Part shown: positions 1 through 7,921 of the stretch, piece by piece
Numbering within the stretch: position 1 is the stretch's first letter
Layout of the letters: the number at the start of each line of letters is the position of its first letter
Origin: an uncultured bacterium
GTDB taxonomy: Bacteria > Bacteroidota > Bacteroidia > Bacteroidales > Bacteroidaceae
Assembly: GCA_946188155.1 (NCBI GenBank)
Contig: CAMHUC010000008.1
Coordinates: 26,292-90,291, forward strand
Length of the DNA stretch: 64,000 nucleotides
Reading direction: 5' to 3'
Position numbers and translations under genes: made by a program
Notes under the pieces: model-generated
Databases searched by the model: none
Seen by the model: only the letters and a program-made list of their open reading frames with translations
What the model was told of the DNA's origin: nothing

Positions 1-207
1 TGTCTTGCCGGGAGCAACCTTCAACTTGAAGTTACCGTCGAAGTCGGTCACGGTGCCGTTCGACGTTCCTTTCTCCATGACGGTGGCACCGATGACCGGT
101 TCGCCCGTGGCGTCGGCTACCGTGCCACTGATTTCTGCTTGCGCGTACACTATAGTACTCACAAGAGCGAGCGTTAGGCTCAGTAGCAATCTCTTTAATT
201 GTTTCAT
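1..207 (-). CDS. SusC-like TonB-dependent receptor, N-terminal fragment
   Basis: This is the first 69 codons of a SusC-type outer-membrane receptor that runs off the left edge of the window. It has a signal peptide ending in YAQ, followed by the start of a carboxypeptidase-regulatory-like domain (SGTV...GATVMEKGTSNGTVTDFDG). That domain is the usual N-terminal extension of SusC proteins. Its leader and first 60 residues are nearly identical to those of the SusC gene at 19800-22844. It is therefore the third SusC of the locus and presumably opens another glycan-import unit to the left. The substrate cannot be read from this fragment, but the neighbouring fructan genes suggest a fructan. Confidence 0.9.
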   Translation of the reverse strand, partial: MKQLKRLLLSLTLALVSTIVYAQAEISGTVADATGEPVIGATVMEKGTSNGTVTDFDGNFKLKVAPGKT

Positions 208-249
208 TTGCTTGTTACTTTTTAGTTAGTTATTATGAGAAATCTGCCG

Positions 250-257
250 CAAAAGTA
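250..257 (-). promoter_or_regulatory. -7 box of the left susC promoter
   Basis: TACTTTTG on the minus strand matches the Bacteroidetes TAnnTTTG box and lies 43 nt before the susC start. No clear TTTG -33 box precedes it. Confidence 0.5.
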
Positions 258-389
258 CTAACTAAACGTGCAAGCGACGTATAAATATCGTTCACGGACG
301 TATAAAAATGATACACGAAACAATCGTTGACTATTATGTTTGAATTGTCCACAATTCCCGCAAACAAAGCGGAAGGGCAGAGTTTCCCG

Positions 390-584
390 GTAACTATTCA
401 GCGATTCGGTTGTCGATGGTCGCTTCGCTCAAAATTATAAGAAAATTGAATCAGAAAATTATAAGAAAGCGGTGAGCACCAGCTTTCAACTGCTGAAGTA
501 CTATTCTGTTCTTATAATTTTTTTAATAATTTTCTTGCAATTTTGAGCGAAGCGACCCCAAAAGGGTTTTGGCTGAATAGTTAC
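390..584. repeat. MITE-like inverted-repeat element
   Basis: The 195-bp segment has nested inverted repeats. The outer arms are GTAACTATTCAGC (390-402) and its complement (572-584). The inner arms GGTCGCTTCGCTCAAAATT and complement start at 418 and end at 557, extended by AAGAAAATT on both sides. It holds no reading frame and lies between the HTCS1 stop and the left susC promoter. It could fold as a long hairpin, be a non-autonomous transposable element, or end the HTCS1 transcript. Confidence 0.55.
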
Positions 585-593
585 GTTTCCCGT

Positions 594-2810
594 TTACTCT
601 GCCCTCATTTCCATCGGATACTTGCCGTACTGCTGCTTGAAACACTTGGAGAAGTAGCCCGGCGTTCCGAAGCCCACCTCGTAGGCAATCTCGTTGACCG
701 TCTTGGTGGTGGTCTGAAGCAGTGTGTGGCCTCGCTGCAGGCGCATCTGGCGGAGCAGCTCCACGGGCGAGAGCCCCGTGAGGGCCTTCACCTTGCGATA
801 CAGCTGCACCCGGCTCAGTCCCAGCTCCTCGCCCAGCTCGTCCATCTTCAGGTTGGGGTTGGCCATGTTCTTCAGGATGGCCTCCTTCACCGCGTCGGCG
901 AAGAGCTTGTCTTGGGAGCTTCTTTTGGGGAGGGTGGATGGTTCATTCTGCTGGATGATGGAGGGTTCTTTTAGCCCTCCGTCAACTTCTCCTCCCTCGA
1001 AGAGGTAGCGCAGTTGCTGGCGGCTCTTCACCAGGTTGTAGATGCGGGCTATCAGCAGGTCGGCATTGAAGGGCTTCGTCAGGTAGGCGTCGGCCCCGTG
1101 CTCGTAGCCCTCCATCTGCTGGGCCTCGGTGTCGCGTGCTGTCAGCAGTATGACGGGAATGTGGCTTGTCACGGTGTCCTCCTTCAGCCGCTGGCAGAAC
1201 TCCAGGCCGTCCATGACGGGCATCATCACGTCGCTCACCACGATGTCGGGCACCATCTCGCGCGCTATCTTCAGGCCCAACTGTCCGTCGGCAGCCTCCA
1301 GCACGTAGAAGCGGTCGGAGAGCAGGGTCCGCAGGTAGTAGCGTATGTCGGCATTGTCGTCGACGACCAGTATGGAGGGCAGCTCTTCGGTATCTTCCTG
1401 TTTCATCACTGCCAGGCGTGCCTCTTGTATGGTAGTCTCGGTAACTGGCTCTTGCTGTGCTGCCGTCTCGTCGCTCACCATCGCATTCATCTCCTTGCGG
1501 AAATTGAGTACGCTCGATGTCACCGACTCTAACTGTTCGATGTTGCGCCCCACCACTTCCAGCAGTCCGCGGTCGTCGCCCTTCAGTCTGTCACCGTTGA
1601 GCAGTTCCTTCACAGGCCCTGCGATGAGCGTCAGCGGGGGCTTCAGCTGGTGACTGGCATTGGTGTAGAAGCGGGTCTGCTCCTCATTCAACTGCTTCTG
1701 CCGACGGTGGGCACGGCTTATCTGCTTGGCGGCGCGCCAGGTCATCAGCAGACCCACAATGAGCAGAACGATGCTCACCAGACTGGCTATGAGCACCCGG
1801 TGCTGGGTGTTATAGAGTCCGAAGTAGGCCTCCAGCTTGTCTTGTATGGTGATGAGCTCTTCGCCCTGCTCCATCAGTTCCTGGCTGTAGAGGGCTATCA
1901 TGTCCACGTTGTCGGGCGTTATCATCATGCCGTTCAGATAGTTCTCGCGCTTGTAGGGCTTGCCCTCCAAGATGTCGAGTGCCAGGCGGATGATCTTCTC
2001 GCCATGCGTGGGATAGATGCAAGTGCCGGCCAGACGGCCCTGCTGCACAGCCTCAATGCCCTCGCCGGGGCCTGGCAAGCCATCGACGCCGATGATCTTC
2101 ACCTGCCCTTCCATCTTGGCAGCCTTGACGGCACGGTAGGCCCCCATGGCCATGAAGTCGCTGTGGCAGAACACCACGTCGGGCCGTCGGCCGGCCTTCA
2201 GTTCCTTGGCAACGATGTCGCCGGTGTGGTGGTCGTCCCAGTCGCCCAGGATGCAGGTATAGTTGATTTCGGGGTGCTGCCTGATGGTGGCCTCGAAGCC
2301 TTTGTGGCGGTCGGCTGCGGGCGAGGTGGTCTGCAGGGCGGCAATCTCCAGCACGCGCCGGTCATCGGTCTGGGCGGCCAGCGCGGCGGCATAGCTGGCA
2401 GCCTGTCTGCCCACGGCCACGTTGTCGCCGCCAATAAAGGCGGTATAGTCGTCGGTCTCTGCCTTTCGGTCGAAGAGTATCACCGGCACGCCCTTCTGCC
2501 GTGTGCGCTTCAGGGCGTCGGCCACTTCGCCATATTCGTTGGGGGCCACCACCAGCAGGTCGTAGTCGGCGGCTGCCAGACTGTCTATCTGTCGCACCTG
2601 TACGGCAGAGATGTCGTGACAGTTGAAGATGCTCACCTCGACGTGCTGTTCGTACAGGTGCTGGGCGGCCAGCAGCTCGTTGTTGAGCTTGCTGCGCCAG
2701 TTGCCTTCCGAACACTGCAGCACGCCGATGCGGTAACTGTGCTGCGAGCTGCATGATGCAGTGAGGAGCACCGCTGCTAATAATATAAGGTATAGAGTTG
2801 TTCTACGCAT
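594..2810 (-). CDS. PBP-sensor hybrid regulator lacking the ATPase domain (HTCS1)
   Basis: This is a membrane-spanning regulator of the hybrid two-component (HTCS) type, 738 aa. A sugar-binding LacI/RbsB-type periplasmic domain covers about residues 25-300, followed by a transmembrane helix at 338-357. An H-box segment follows (His387 in ASHQLKPPLTLI), then a receiver domain at 479-600 (acidic pair DD484-485, phospho-acceptor Asp527, Lys579) and an AraC DNA-binding domain at 640-738. Only about 90 residues separate the H-box from the receiver, with no N, G1 or G2 box, so the HATPase_c domain is absent. The binding-protein sensor resembles BT1754, the fructose-sensing HTCS of B. thetaiotaomicron, which suggests control of the adjacent fructan genes. 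The ATG at 2810 is preferred over an upstream GTG because the sister genes start with the same MR-type leader. Confidence 0.85.
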   Translation of the reverse strand: MRRTTLYLILLAAVLLTASCSSQHSYRIGVLQCSEGNWRSKLNNELLAAQHLYEQHVEVSIFNCHDISAVQVRQIDSLAAADYDLLVVAPNEYGEVADALKRTRQKGVPVILFDRKAETDDYTAFIGGDNVAVGRQAASYAAALAAQTDDRRVLEIAALQTTSPAADRHKGFEATIRQHPEINYTCILGDWDDHHTGDIVAKELKAGRRPDVVFCHSDFMAMGAYRAVKAAKMEGQVKIIGVDGLPGPGEGIEAVQQGRLAGTCIYPTHGEKIIRLALDILEGKPYKRENYLNGMMITPDNVDMIALYSQELMEQGEELITIQDKLEAYFGLYNTQHRVLIASLVSIVLLIVGLLMTWRAAKQISRAHRRQKQLNEEQTRFYTNASHQLKPPLTLIAGPVKELLNGDRLKGDDRGLLEVVGRNIEQLESVTSSVLNFRKEMNAMVSDETAAQQEPVTETTIQEARLAVMKQEDTEELPSILVVDDNADIRYYLRTLLSDRFYVLEAADGQLGLKIAREMVPDIVVSDVMMPVMDGLEFCQRLKEDTVTSHIPVILLTARDTEAQQMEGYEHGADAYLTKPFNADLLIARIYNLVKSRQQLRYLFEGGEVDGGLKEPSIIQQNEPSTLPKRSSQDKLFADAVKEAILKNMANPNLKMDELGEELGLSRVQLYRKVKALTGLSPVELLRQMRLQRGHTLLQTTTKTVNEIAYEVGFGTPGYFSKCFKQQYGKYPMEMRAE

Positions 2811-2836
2811 GATGTCCACATAACACGATTTGCGGA

Positions 2837-2844
2837 CAAAGGTA
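2837..2844 (-). promoter_or_regulatory. -7 box of the HTCS1 promoter
   Basis: TACCTTTG on the minus strand lies 26 nt before the chosen HTCS1 start. It indicates that the regulator has its own promoter, separate from the preceding Sus operon. Confidence 0.55.
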
Positions 2845-2875
2845 CGAAAAAAAAGTCAATCGGCAACGGAAAACG

Positions 2876-2915
2876 AAAAAAAACTGTAGGCCGCGAATCA
2901 CTTCGAGGCCTACAG
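2876..2915 (-). terminator. intrinsic terminator of the SusC1-GH32b operon
   Basis: On the minus strand a hairpin with CTGTAGGCC/GGCCTACAG arms is followed at once by a run of T. It lies 45 nt after the stop of the GH32-like gene and before the HTCS1 promoter, so it separates the two units. Confidence 0.8.
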
Positions 2916-2960
2916 GTCTAAAAAGATTACTAACTATACTAACTACTGACTAAACTAAAC

Positions 2961-4589
2961 TTATCTTATCGTAGACACTCGTACATCGCTGACGGTGACC
3001 GTTCCGCCGTAGTTGTTGATGCTCCAGCAGTTCTTCTGGATACCGTAGATGCGCTGGGTGTAGCAGACGTTGTCGTTGATGTACATCACCATGACGGAGT
3101 TGTCGGTATAGATGTCTATCTTGTAGGTGTTGTCTGCCGGGCGCTCGAACCAGTAGCCGTCGATGCCGTCGACGAATCCCTGTCCTTCCTCGCCTTCCTG
3201 CTCGAAGTTCACCTTGCGGTGGTTCTCGTCCTCAGGGTTGACGACCATGGTGTAGTACTTCTTCGCGTCGGTGCTGCGCACCATCGAGATGCCGAACTTA
3301 TCCCACGGGTTGGAGGTCTTGACAGTCAGGGTGATGTGGTTAGAGGTGCCCAGGCGGTTGAAGAGCACGTAGGCACCGTCGCCAGAGAGCGTGCCGCCGC
3401 TGAAGCCCTGCGATGCCATCACGTTGACGGGCTGCTCCTGGGTGTACTTGGCAGCCATGGCGGGCACGGCACCGAGGGTGAGCGTACCGTCGCTGTGCTG
3501 TATGACCTTGTGGCAGACGAGTGCTCCCGACCAGTTGGGCTCGTTGCCGTCGCCACCGCCCACGCTGACGTTCATCTCGTCGATGTCGCCGCCAGTGCGG
3601 TAGGGGCACCATCCCCAGATGTAGCGGTCGGTGCCGTTGGAGGCTGTCTTGCCGGCATAGAAGGCACGGGTGTCGAGCACGCCCTCATGGCCGTCCTTGG
3701 GCCAGTTGGCGCCGGGGTCGTTGAAGCAGGCCTTGAGGGCCTCGTAACTGTCGGCCATCATGTACTTCACCTTGCGGCTCCACGAGGTGCGGTAACTCTC
3801 GCTGTAGACGAGATACCAGTACTGGCCCATCTTAAAGATGTCGGGGCATTCGAGCATGCGGTCCCAGATCATGTTGAACGAGCCGACGTGCTCCCACGAC
3901 TTCATGTCGCTCGACTTGAACTCGGCAAACTTGGGGTCGCCGCCCCATACGGGTCGCGTGGCGATGACCATGCGGTACTGTCCGTCGTCGGCCACGAAGA
4001 TCTGCGGGTCGCGGAAGTCGACAGAGGAGTAGTCGTAGTCGGGGCCGTTGAGTTGCCAGAGGGGGTCTTTCGTCCAGGTCTTGAAGTCGGGCGACGTGGC
4101 GCGCATCACTACCTCGGTGTACTTAGCCTGCGGGTTGTGGCCGGTGTAGTAGATGTAGTAGAGACCGTCGTTCTCGTTGTAGTAGCAGCAGCCGGTGCCG
4201 AGGGCGGCATCCTGCTGAAAGTCGTTGGTGCCCACGGGTAGCAGTTCGCCGAGCGACTGGTAGTTGCAGCCGTCGGTGGTCTGCACGGCCCAGATGGGGT
4301 GGTAGCGGTAGGCGGCGTTGTTGACGTACTCCTGTAGGTAGAGCACGCGGAAGGCACCGGCCTTCTGGTCGTAGAAGGGCATCGGGTCTCCTACACGCCC
4401 GATGGCGGGCGTGTAGTAGGTGGAGAGGCCGGTCTCGTCGGTGGGGATGAAGCGGGTGGTGGTGCCTGCCCAGTCCTTGGCGGGGTCGCCGGTGATGGTG
4501 TCGTCGCTGCAGGAGGCGAAGAGGGGGACTGCGGAGATACCGCAGTATACTAAACCTGCACGGAGGGTTTTTAATATCTTGTTCACCAT
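2961..4589 (-). CDS. GH32-type surface beta-fructosidase lipoprotein (GH32b)
   Basis: A 542-aa lipoprotein (lipobox FASC near residue 26, then SDD) with a five-bladed propeller of the GH32/GH43 clan. Three acidic motifs are visible: GDPMPF in the first blade where GH32 has its nucleophile Asp, FRDPQIF (the RDP transition-state Asp), and LECPDIF (the acid/base Glu). The C-terminal ~170 residues look like the beta-sandwich that follows GH32 propellers. It is the last gene of SusC1-SusD1-SGBP1-GH32b, the position of the surface endo-levanase BT1760 in B. thetaiotaomicron. By analogy it may cut levan or inulin at the cell surface for SusCD uptake. Substrate, endo- or exo-action and linkage are inferences. 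Confidence 0.8.
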   Translation of the reverse strand: MVNKILKTLRAGLVYCGISAVPLFASCSDDTITGDPAKDWAGTTTRFIPTDETGLSTYYTPAIGRVGDPMPFYDQKAGAFRVLYLQEYVNNAAYRYHPIWAVQTTDGCNYQSLGELLPVGTNDFQQDAALGTGCCYYNENDGLYYIYYTGHNPQAKYTEVVMRATSPDFKTWTKDPLWQLNGPDYDYSSVDFRDPQIFVADDGQYRMVIATRPVWGGDPKFAEFKSSDMKSWEHVGSFNMIWDRMLECPDIFKMGQYWYLVYSESYRTSWSRKVKYMMADSYEALKACFNDPGANWPKDGHEGVLDTRAFYAGKTASNGTDRYIWGWCPYRTGGDIDEMNVSVGGGDGNEPNWSGALVCHKVIQHSDGTLTLGAVPAMAAKYTQEQPVNVMASQGFSGGTLSGDGAYVLFNRLGTSNHITLTVKTSNPWDKFGISMVRSTDAKKYYTMVVNPEDENHRKVNFEQEGEEGQGFVDGIDGYWFERPADNTYKIDIYTDNSVMVMYINDNVCYTQRIYGIQKNCWSINNYGGTVTVSDVRVSTIR

Positions 4590-4662
4590 ACTATTTACGA
4601 TTTTAGTATTTATTATTTATGATTTATTTACGATTTTATGATTTGGCTGTTTACCGTGTCCA

Positions 4663-4695
4663 CGGGAGAGCGGTAGCAAATTCTTCACTCTTCAT
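4663..4695. repeat. right end of the GAA/TTTGCT repeat family
   Basis: GGTAGCAAATTCTTCACTC and following bases match the right arm of the longer copies at 28511-28686 and 29071-29242. The stop codon of the SGBP1 gene falls at its edge. Confidence 0.5.
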
Positions 4696-6092
4696 TTACC
4701 TAAGTACTCGAGGGCGTTGAGCATGATTCGGCCCATGTTGTCGTGATAGACGGAGGTGTAGGGCGTGGGCGAGTTCCAGTCGAAGAGGCCGGTGCCGAAG
4801 CAGATGATGCCGCCCTTTCCGAACTCACCGTTGGCGTTGGGGAGTTCCCACGAACTGACGGTGTTGTCGCCGCCGAGGGGACGTGCGCCGGTGCGCTCCT
4901 TGAACACGTCGACGGTCTTGTAGTCATCCCAGAAGGCGTACTGGGCCGTGGTGTTACAGATGGTGTAGCCGTTGTCGAGGGTGTAGACGGCATTGTCGGC
5001 AGCACCGGGATAGGTGGTCAGTCCCTGCCACAGCGGGTGTGTGATGTCGTAGGCGTAGAAGTGCCAGGGGTCGTCGCCCATCAGGTCGGAGCCTTCACCA
5101 CCGCCGCCGCCCCAGCAGTTGTTGGGATAGGTGTCCTCAGGCATGGCGCCCAGTGCGATGGCGTAGTTGACGGCCGAGCGGCTCAGTACGAAGGCACCGC
5201 CGTTCTTCCAGAACTCCTTCATGCGCGGCAGGGCAGCCATGGCCTGCGTTTCCACGTCGACGAAACTGTTGTAGGTGCCGGGCATCGGACAGTGGCGGTG
5301 GTAGAAGATCAGTCGGCAGCGGTCGAGCGAGATGGCTCCGCTGGCCATGTCGGCCCAGGAAGCGTATGCAGAGCCCTGCACGTTGGCGGTGAGCCACTTG
5401 GCGGCAGCCTTCTCCTCGTCGTTGAGCAGTTCTACGTTCTCTGCCTCGCCCACGAAGATGGCCACGGGGTTCTCAATCAGGGTGACGTAGACGGTGTAGA
5501 CGTTAGATGCGGTATTGTCGGTGAGGGTGAGTTGGAAGGGCTCGGTGAAGTTGCCCTTAGTGCCGCTGACAGGACTGCACACGGCATCCTCGCTGCAGGT
5601 GGCCTCGAAGGTGGCGTTGGCCAGGTCGATGCCACTGTTGGCCATCACGCTGACGGTGACGGTCTTCTCCTCCTGGTTGATGGCGCCCTTGACACCTTCG
5701 AGCAGGAAGAGGGAGAGCAGGGCCTCGTCGTTGCGCACGGCAATCTGGTAGTCCATCCTCAGGTCGCCGTTGGCGACGCGGAGGTTCTTGTCGGCTTCGA
5801 GGTTGATGTGGTCGCCCACCTTGATGTTCGAGGTGGCACCGTTGGAGATACGGAGGGCCGTCACCTCCATGTCGCTCTTCTTGTCGAAGTCGGCGGGCAC
5901 CTTCACTTTGATGAGTTTCTTCTCGGTGCTGATGGTGGCAGCGTACTGGCCGTTGAGGATGAGTTCCTCTACGAGGCACTCTCCGCCGACGTTGATGCTG
6001 CCGGTGTGGTCGTCGCTGCAGGAGGCGAGGGCTGCGGAAATACCGCAGCATACTAAACAAGCGCGGAGGATATTATATATCTTTGTATTCAT
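4692..6092 (-). CDS. Surface glycan-binding lipoprotein with one DUF4960-like domain (SGBP1)
   Basis: A 466-aa lipoprotein (lipobox ALASC, then SDD, an acidic surface-export signal). Residues ~30-200 look like tandem small beta-sandwich domains of the kind found in Bacteroidetes surface proteins. The C-terminal ~250 residues, starting near VAIFVGEAENVELL, form a flavodoxin/glutamine-amidotransferase-like region resembling DUF4960. The same domain occurs twice in SGBP2 (15951-17966). It follows SusD1 directly, the place of the levan-binding protein BT1761 in the Bacteroides fructan locus, so a role in holding fructan at the surface is likely. The ATG at 6092 is used because the longer frame begins with TTG and this start aligns with the shared signal-peptide cassette. 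Confidence 0.75.
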   Translation of the reverse strand: MNTKIYNILRACLVCCGISAALASCSDDHTGSINVGGECLVEELILNGQYAATISTEKKLIKVKVPADFDKKSDMEVTALRISNGATSNIKVGDHINLEADKNLRVANGDLRMDYQIAVRNDEALLSLFLLEGVKGAINQEEKTVTVSVMANSGIDLANATFEATCSEDAVCSPVSGTKGNFTEPFQLTLTDNTASNVYTVYVTLIENPVAIFVGEAENVELLNDEEKAAAKWLTANVQGSAYASWADMASGAISLDRCRLIFYHRHCPMPGTYNSFVDVETQAMAALPRMKEFWKNGGAFVLSRSAVNYAIALGAMPEDTYPNNCWGGGGGEGSDLMGDDPWHFYAYDITHPLWQGLTTYPGAADNAVYTLDNGYTICNTTAQYAFWDDYKTVDVFKERTGARPLGGDNTVSSWELPNANGEFGKGGIICFGTGLFDWNSPTPYTSVYHDNMGRIMLNALEYLGK

Positions 6093-6130
6093 AATCTTCA
6101 ATTATCAATTATCAATTACCAATTATCAAT

Positions 6131-7891
6131 TTACCAATTGCCGCAGTTTTGAGTATAGTGGCCGTTGGAGGCAGAGATCTGCTGCTTGGGAATGGGCAGA
6201 TACTCGTTCTTGTTGGCGGTGAACGTCGAACCGCTGAGGAAACTCATCGTTCGGCTCTCGTCGGTGTAGAACTTGTTGATGACGGTGGCGGCATCGCCCC
6301 AGCGCACGAGGTCGAAGAAGCGCTCATACTCCATGGCCATCTCCAGTCGGCGCTCCATCTTGACGATCTTCATGGCCTCGTCCTTGGTGTAACTGCCGGT
6401 GTAGCGGCTCACGGCGTAGCGCACCCCATACTTGTTGGGATAGCCGCTGACGATGCTGTTGGTCATCATGCCGATGGCACGGTCGCGCACCTGGTTGACC
6501 AGTTGGATGGCCTCCGTGGTCTGGTTGAGTTGAGCCAGTGCCTCGGCGCGCATCAGCAGCACGTCGGCATAGCGGAAGACGATGCGGTTCATCGACGATG
6601 CCCACTGGTTGTCGCAGTTGAAGAGGTAGACGTCGGTCAGTGCGGGGTCCACGTTCTGCTTGAGCGATACGAAGTATCCGTATGTGCCGCCGCTCCGGCT
6701 CCACGTGTTGGTCTCGGCCACCATGTAGTCGGGGTTGAACATATAGGGCGTGCCGGGCACGCCTACGGTGACGAAGAGGCGCGGGTCGACGGTCTGCGTG
6801 GAGCCTACATAATAGTCGGTAGCGGCGAAGTCGTCGAGCATGGGCAGTCCGTCGGCCGTGGTGCGGTAGGCGTCAACCAGGTTGTGGGAAGGCTTGTAGA
6901 AGTCGTTGCCGGAGTCGTGTACCTTGGGGATGCAAGGCACGATGAGACGGTTGGAGAAGTTGAGGTTTCCGTAGACGGTACCGTCGTTCTTGGAGTACTG
7001 GATGGCCCAGATAGACTCCTTGCCGTTCTCATACTGCTCCTCGGGACGGAAGTTGTTGTGCAGGTCGCTCTCCAGACCGTAGTTGGCGTAGAGCGAGGGG
7101 TTGGTGTACTCCACCACCTTCTGCAGGTCGGCATCGTTGATGCCCGTCACCTGATGGGTGTTGGCATCGTCCTGGCGGTATGCCTTGTAGAGATAGACCT
7201 TGGCCAGGAAGGCGGCAGCGGCGGCCTTCGTGGGGCGGCCCTTGTCGGCCTGCGTCACGGGCAGCACGGCGTAGGCATCCTCCAGGTCGTTGATGATCTG
7301 CTGCCAGCCCTCGTCGTTGGTGTATTCGGTGTTGGTGAGGTTGTTGTAGTCCTCTTCCTCCATGTTGGGCTTGTTGACGAAGGGTATTTTCTTGAACAGG
7401 CGCTTCATCTGGAAATGGCCGTAGGCACGCAGGAACTTCATCTCAGCGGTGCGCTGACGGATGGTGGCGTTCTCCTGGTCGGCCGTGGCCAGCACGTCGA
7501 GAGAGAGGGATACGCGTGAGAGATACTTGTAGAAGCGCTCCCAGATGGATGAGAAGGGCCATGCCTCGGTGTCGAAGCCAATGCCCGTCTCGAGGTGGTG
7601 GAAGGGCTCACCGTCGGAGAAGTTAGAGCCGCCCACGTAGGCATCGTCGCTGCGGGTGTCGTAGTTCCACAGTGAGAAGGAGGCGTTCATGTCCTCGATG
7701 GAGAGCAGGCCTGCGTAGGCGGAGATGAGCAGGTCGTCGATGTATTTGGGGTCCTTCACCTCGTCCTGTGTCAGCGTGGCCTGGGGCTTCTGCTCGTCGA
7801 GGAAGTTGGAGCAGGAGGCGAGGAGGGCGACTGCGGAAATACCGCAGTATACTAGACGGGTGCGGAATGTCTTATATATCTTGGTAATCAT
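6131..7891 (-). CDS. SusD/RagB-family lipoprotein (SusD1)
   Basis: A 586-aa SusD-family protein, the lid of the outer-membrane SusCD transporter. It has a lipobox (LLASC, then SNFLDEQ), the family N-terminal helical region (LISAYAGLLSIED; FLRAYGHFQMKRLF) and the typical C-terminus (RFADV-like FRYADVLLMRAEAL; MERRLEMAMEYERFFDLVRWGDA; YLPIPKQQI). The full length is normal for the family. It ends 38 nt before SGBP1 and starts 30 nt after the SusC1 stop. Those short gaps are filled with TCAATT-type 7-8-mer tandem repeats. The ATG at 7891 matches the start of the sister SusD2; the longer frame opens with TTG. Confidence 0.95.
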   Translation of the reverse strand: MITKIYKTFRTRLVYCGISAVALLASCSNFLDEQKPQATLTQDEVKDPKYIDDLLISAYAGLLSIEDMNASFSLWNYDTRSDDAYVGGSNFSDGEPFHHLETGIGFDTEAWPFSSIWERFYKYLSRVSLSLDVLATADQENATIRQRTAEMKFLRAYGHFQMKRLFKKIPFVNKPNMEEEDYNNLTNTEYTNDEGWQQIINDLEDAYAVLPVTQADKGRPTKAAAAAFLAKVYLYKAYRQDDANTHQVTGINDADLQKVVEYTNPSLYANYGLESDLHNNFRPEEQYENGKESIWAIQYSKNDGTVYGNLNFSNRLIVPCIPKVHDSGNDFYKPSHNLVDAYRTTADGLPMLDDFAATDYYVGSTQTVDPRLFVTVGVPGTPYMFNPDYMVAETNTWSRSGGTYGYFVSLKQNVDPALTDVYLFNCDNQWASSMNRIVFRYADVLLMRAEALAQLNQTTEAIQLVNQVRDRAIGMMTNSIVSGYPNKYGVRYAVSRYTGSYTKDEAMKIVKMERRLEMAMEYERFFDLVRWGDAATVINKFYTDESRTMSFLSGSTFTANKNEYLPIPKQQISASNGHYTQNCGNW

Positions 7892-7921
7892 AATTCTCAA
7901 TTTTCAATTCTCAATTTTCAA

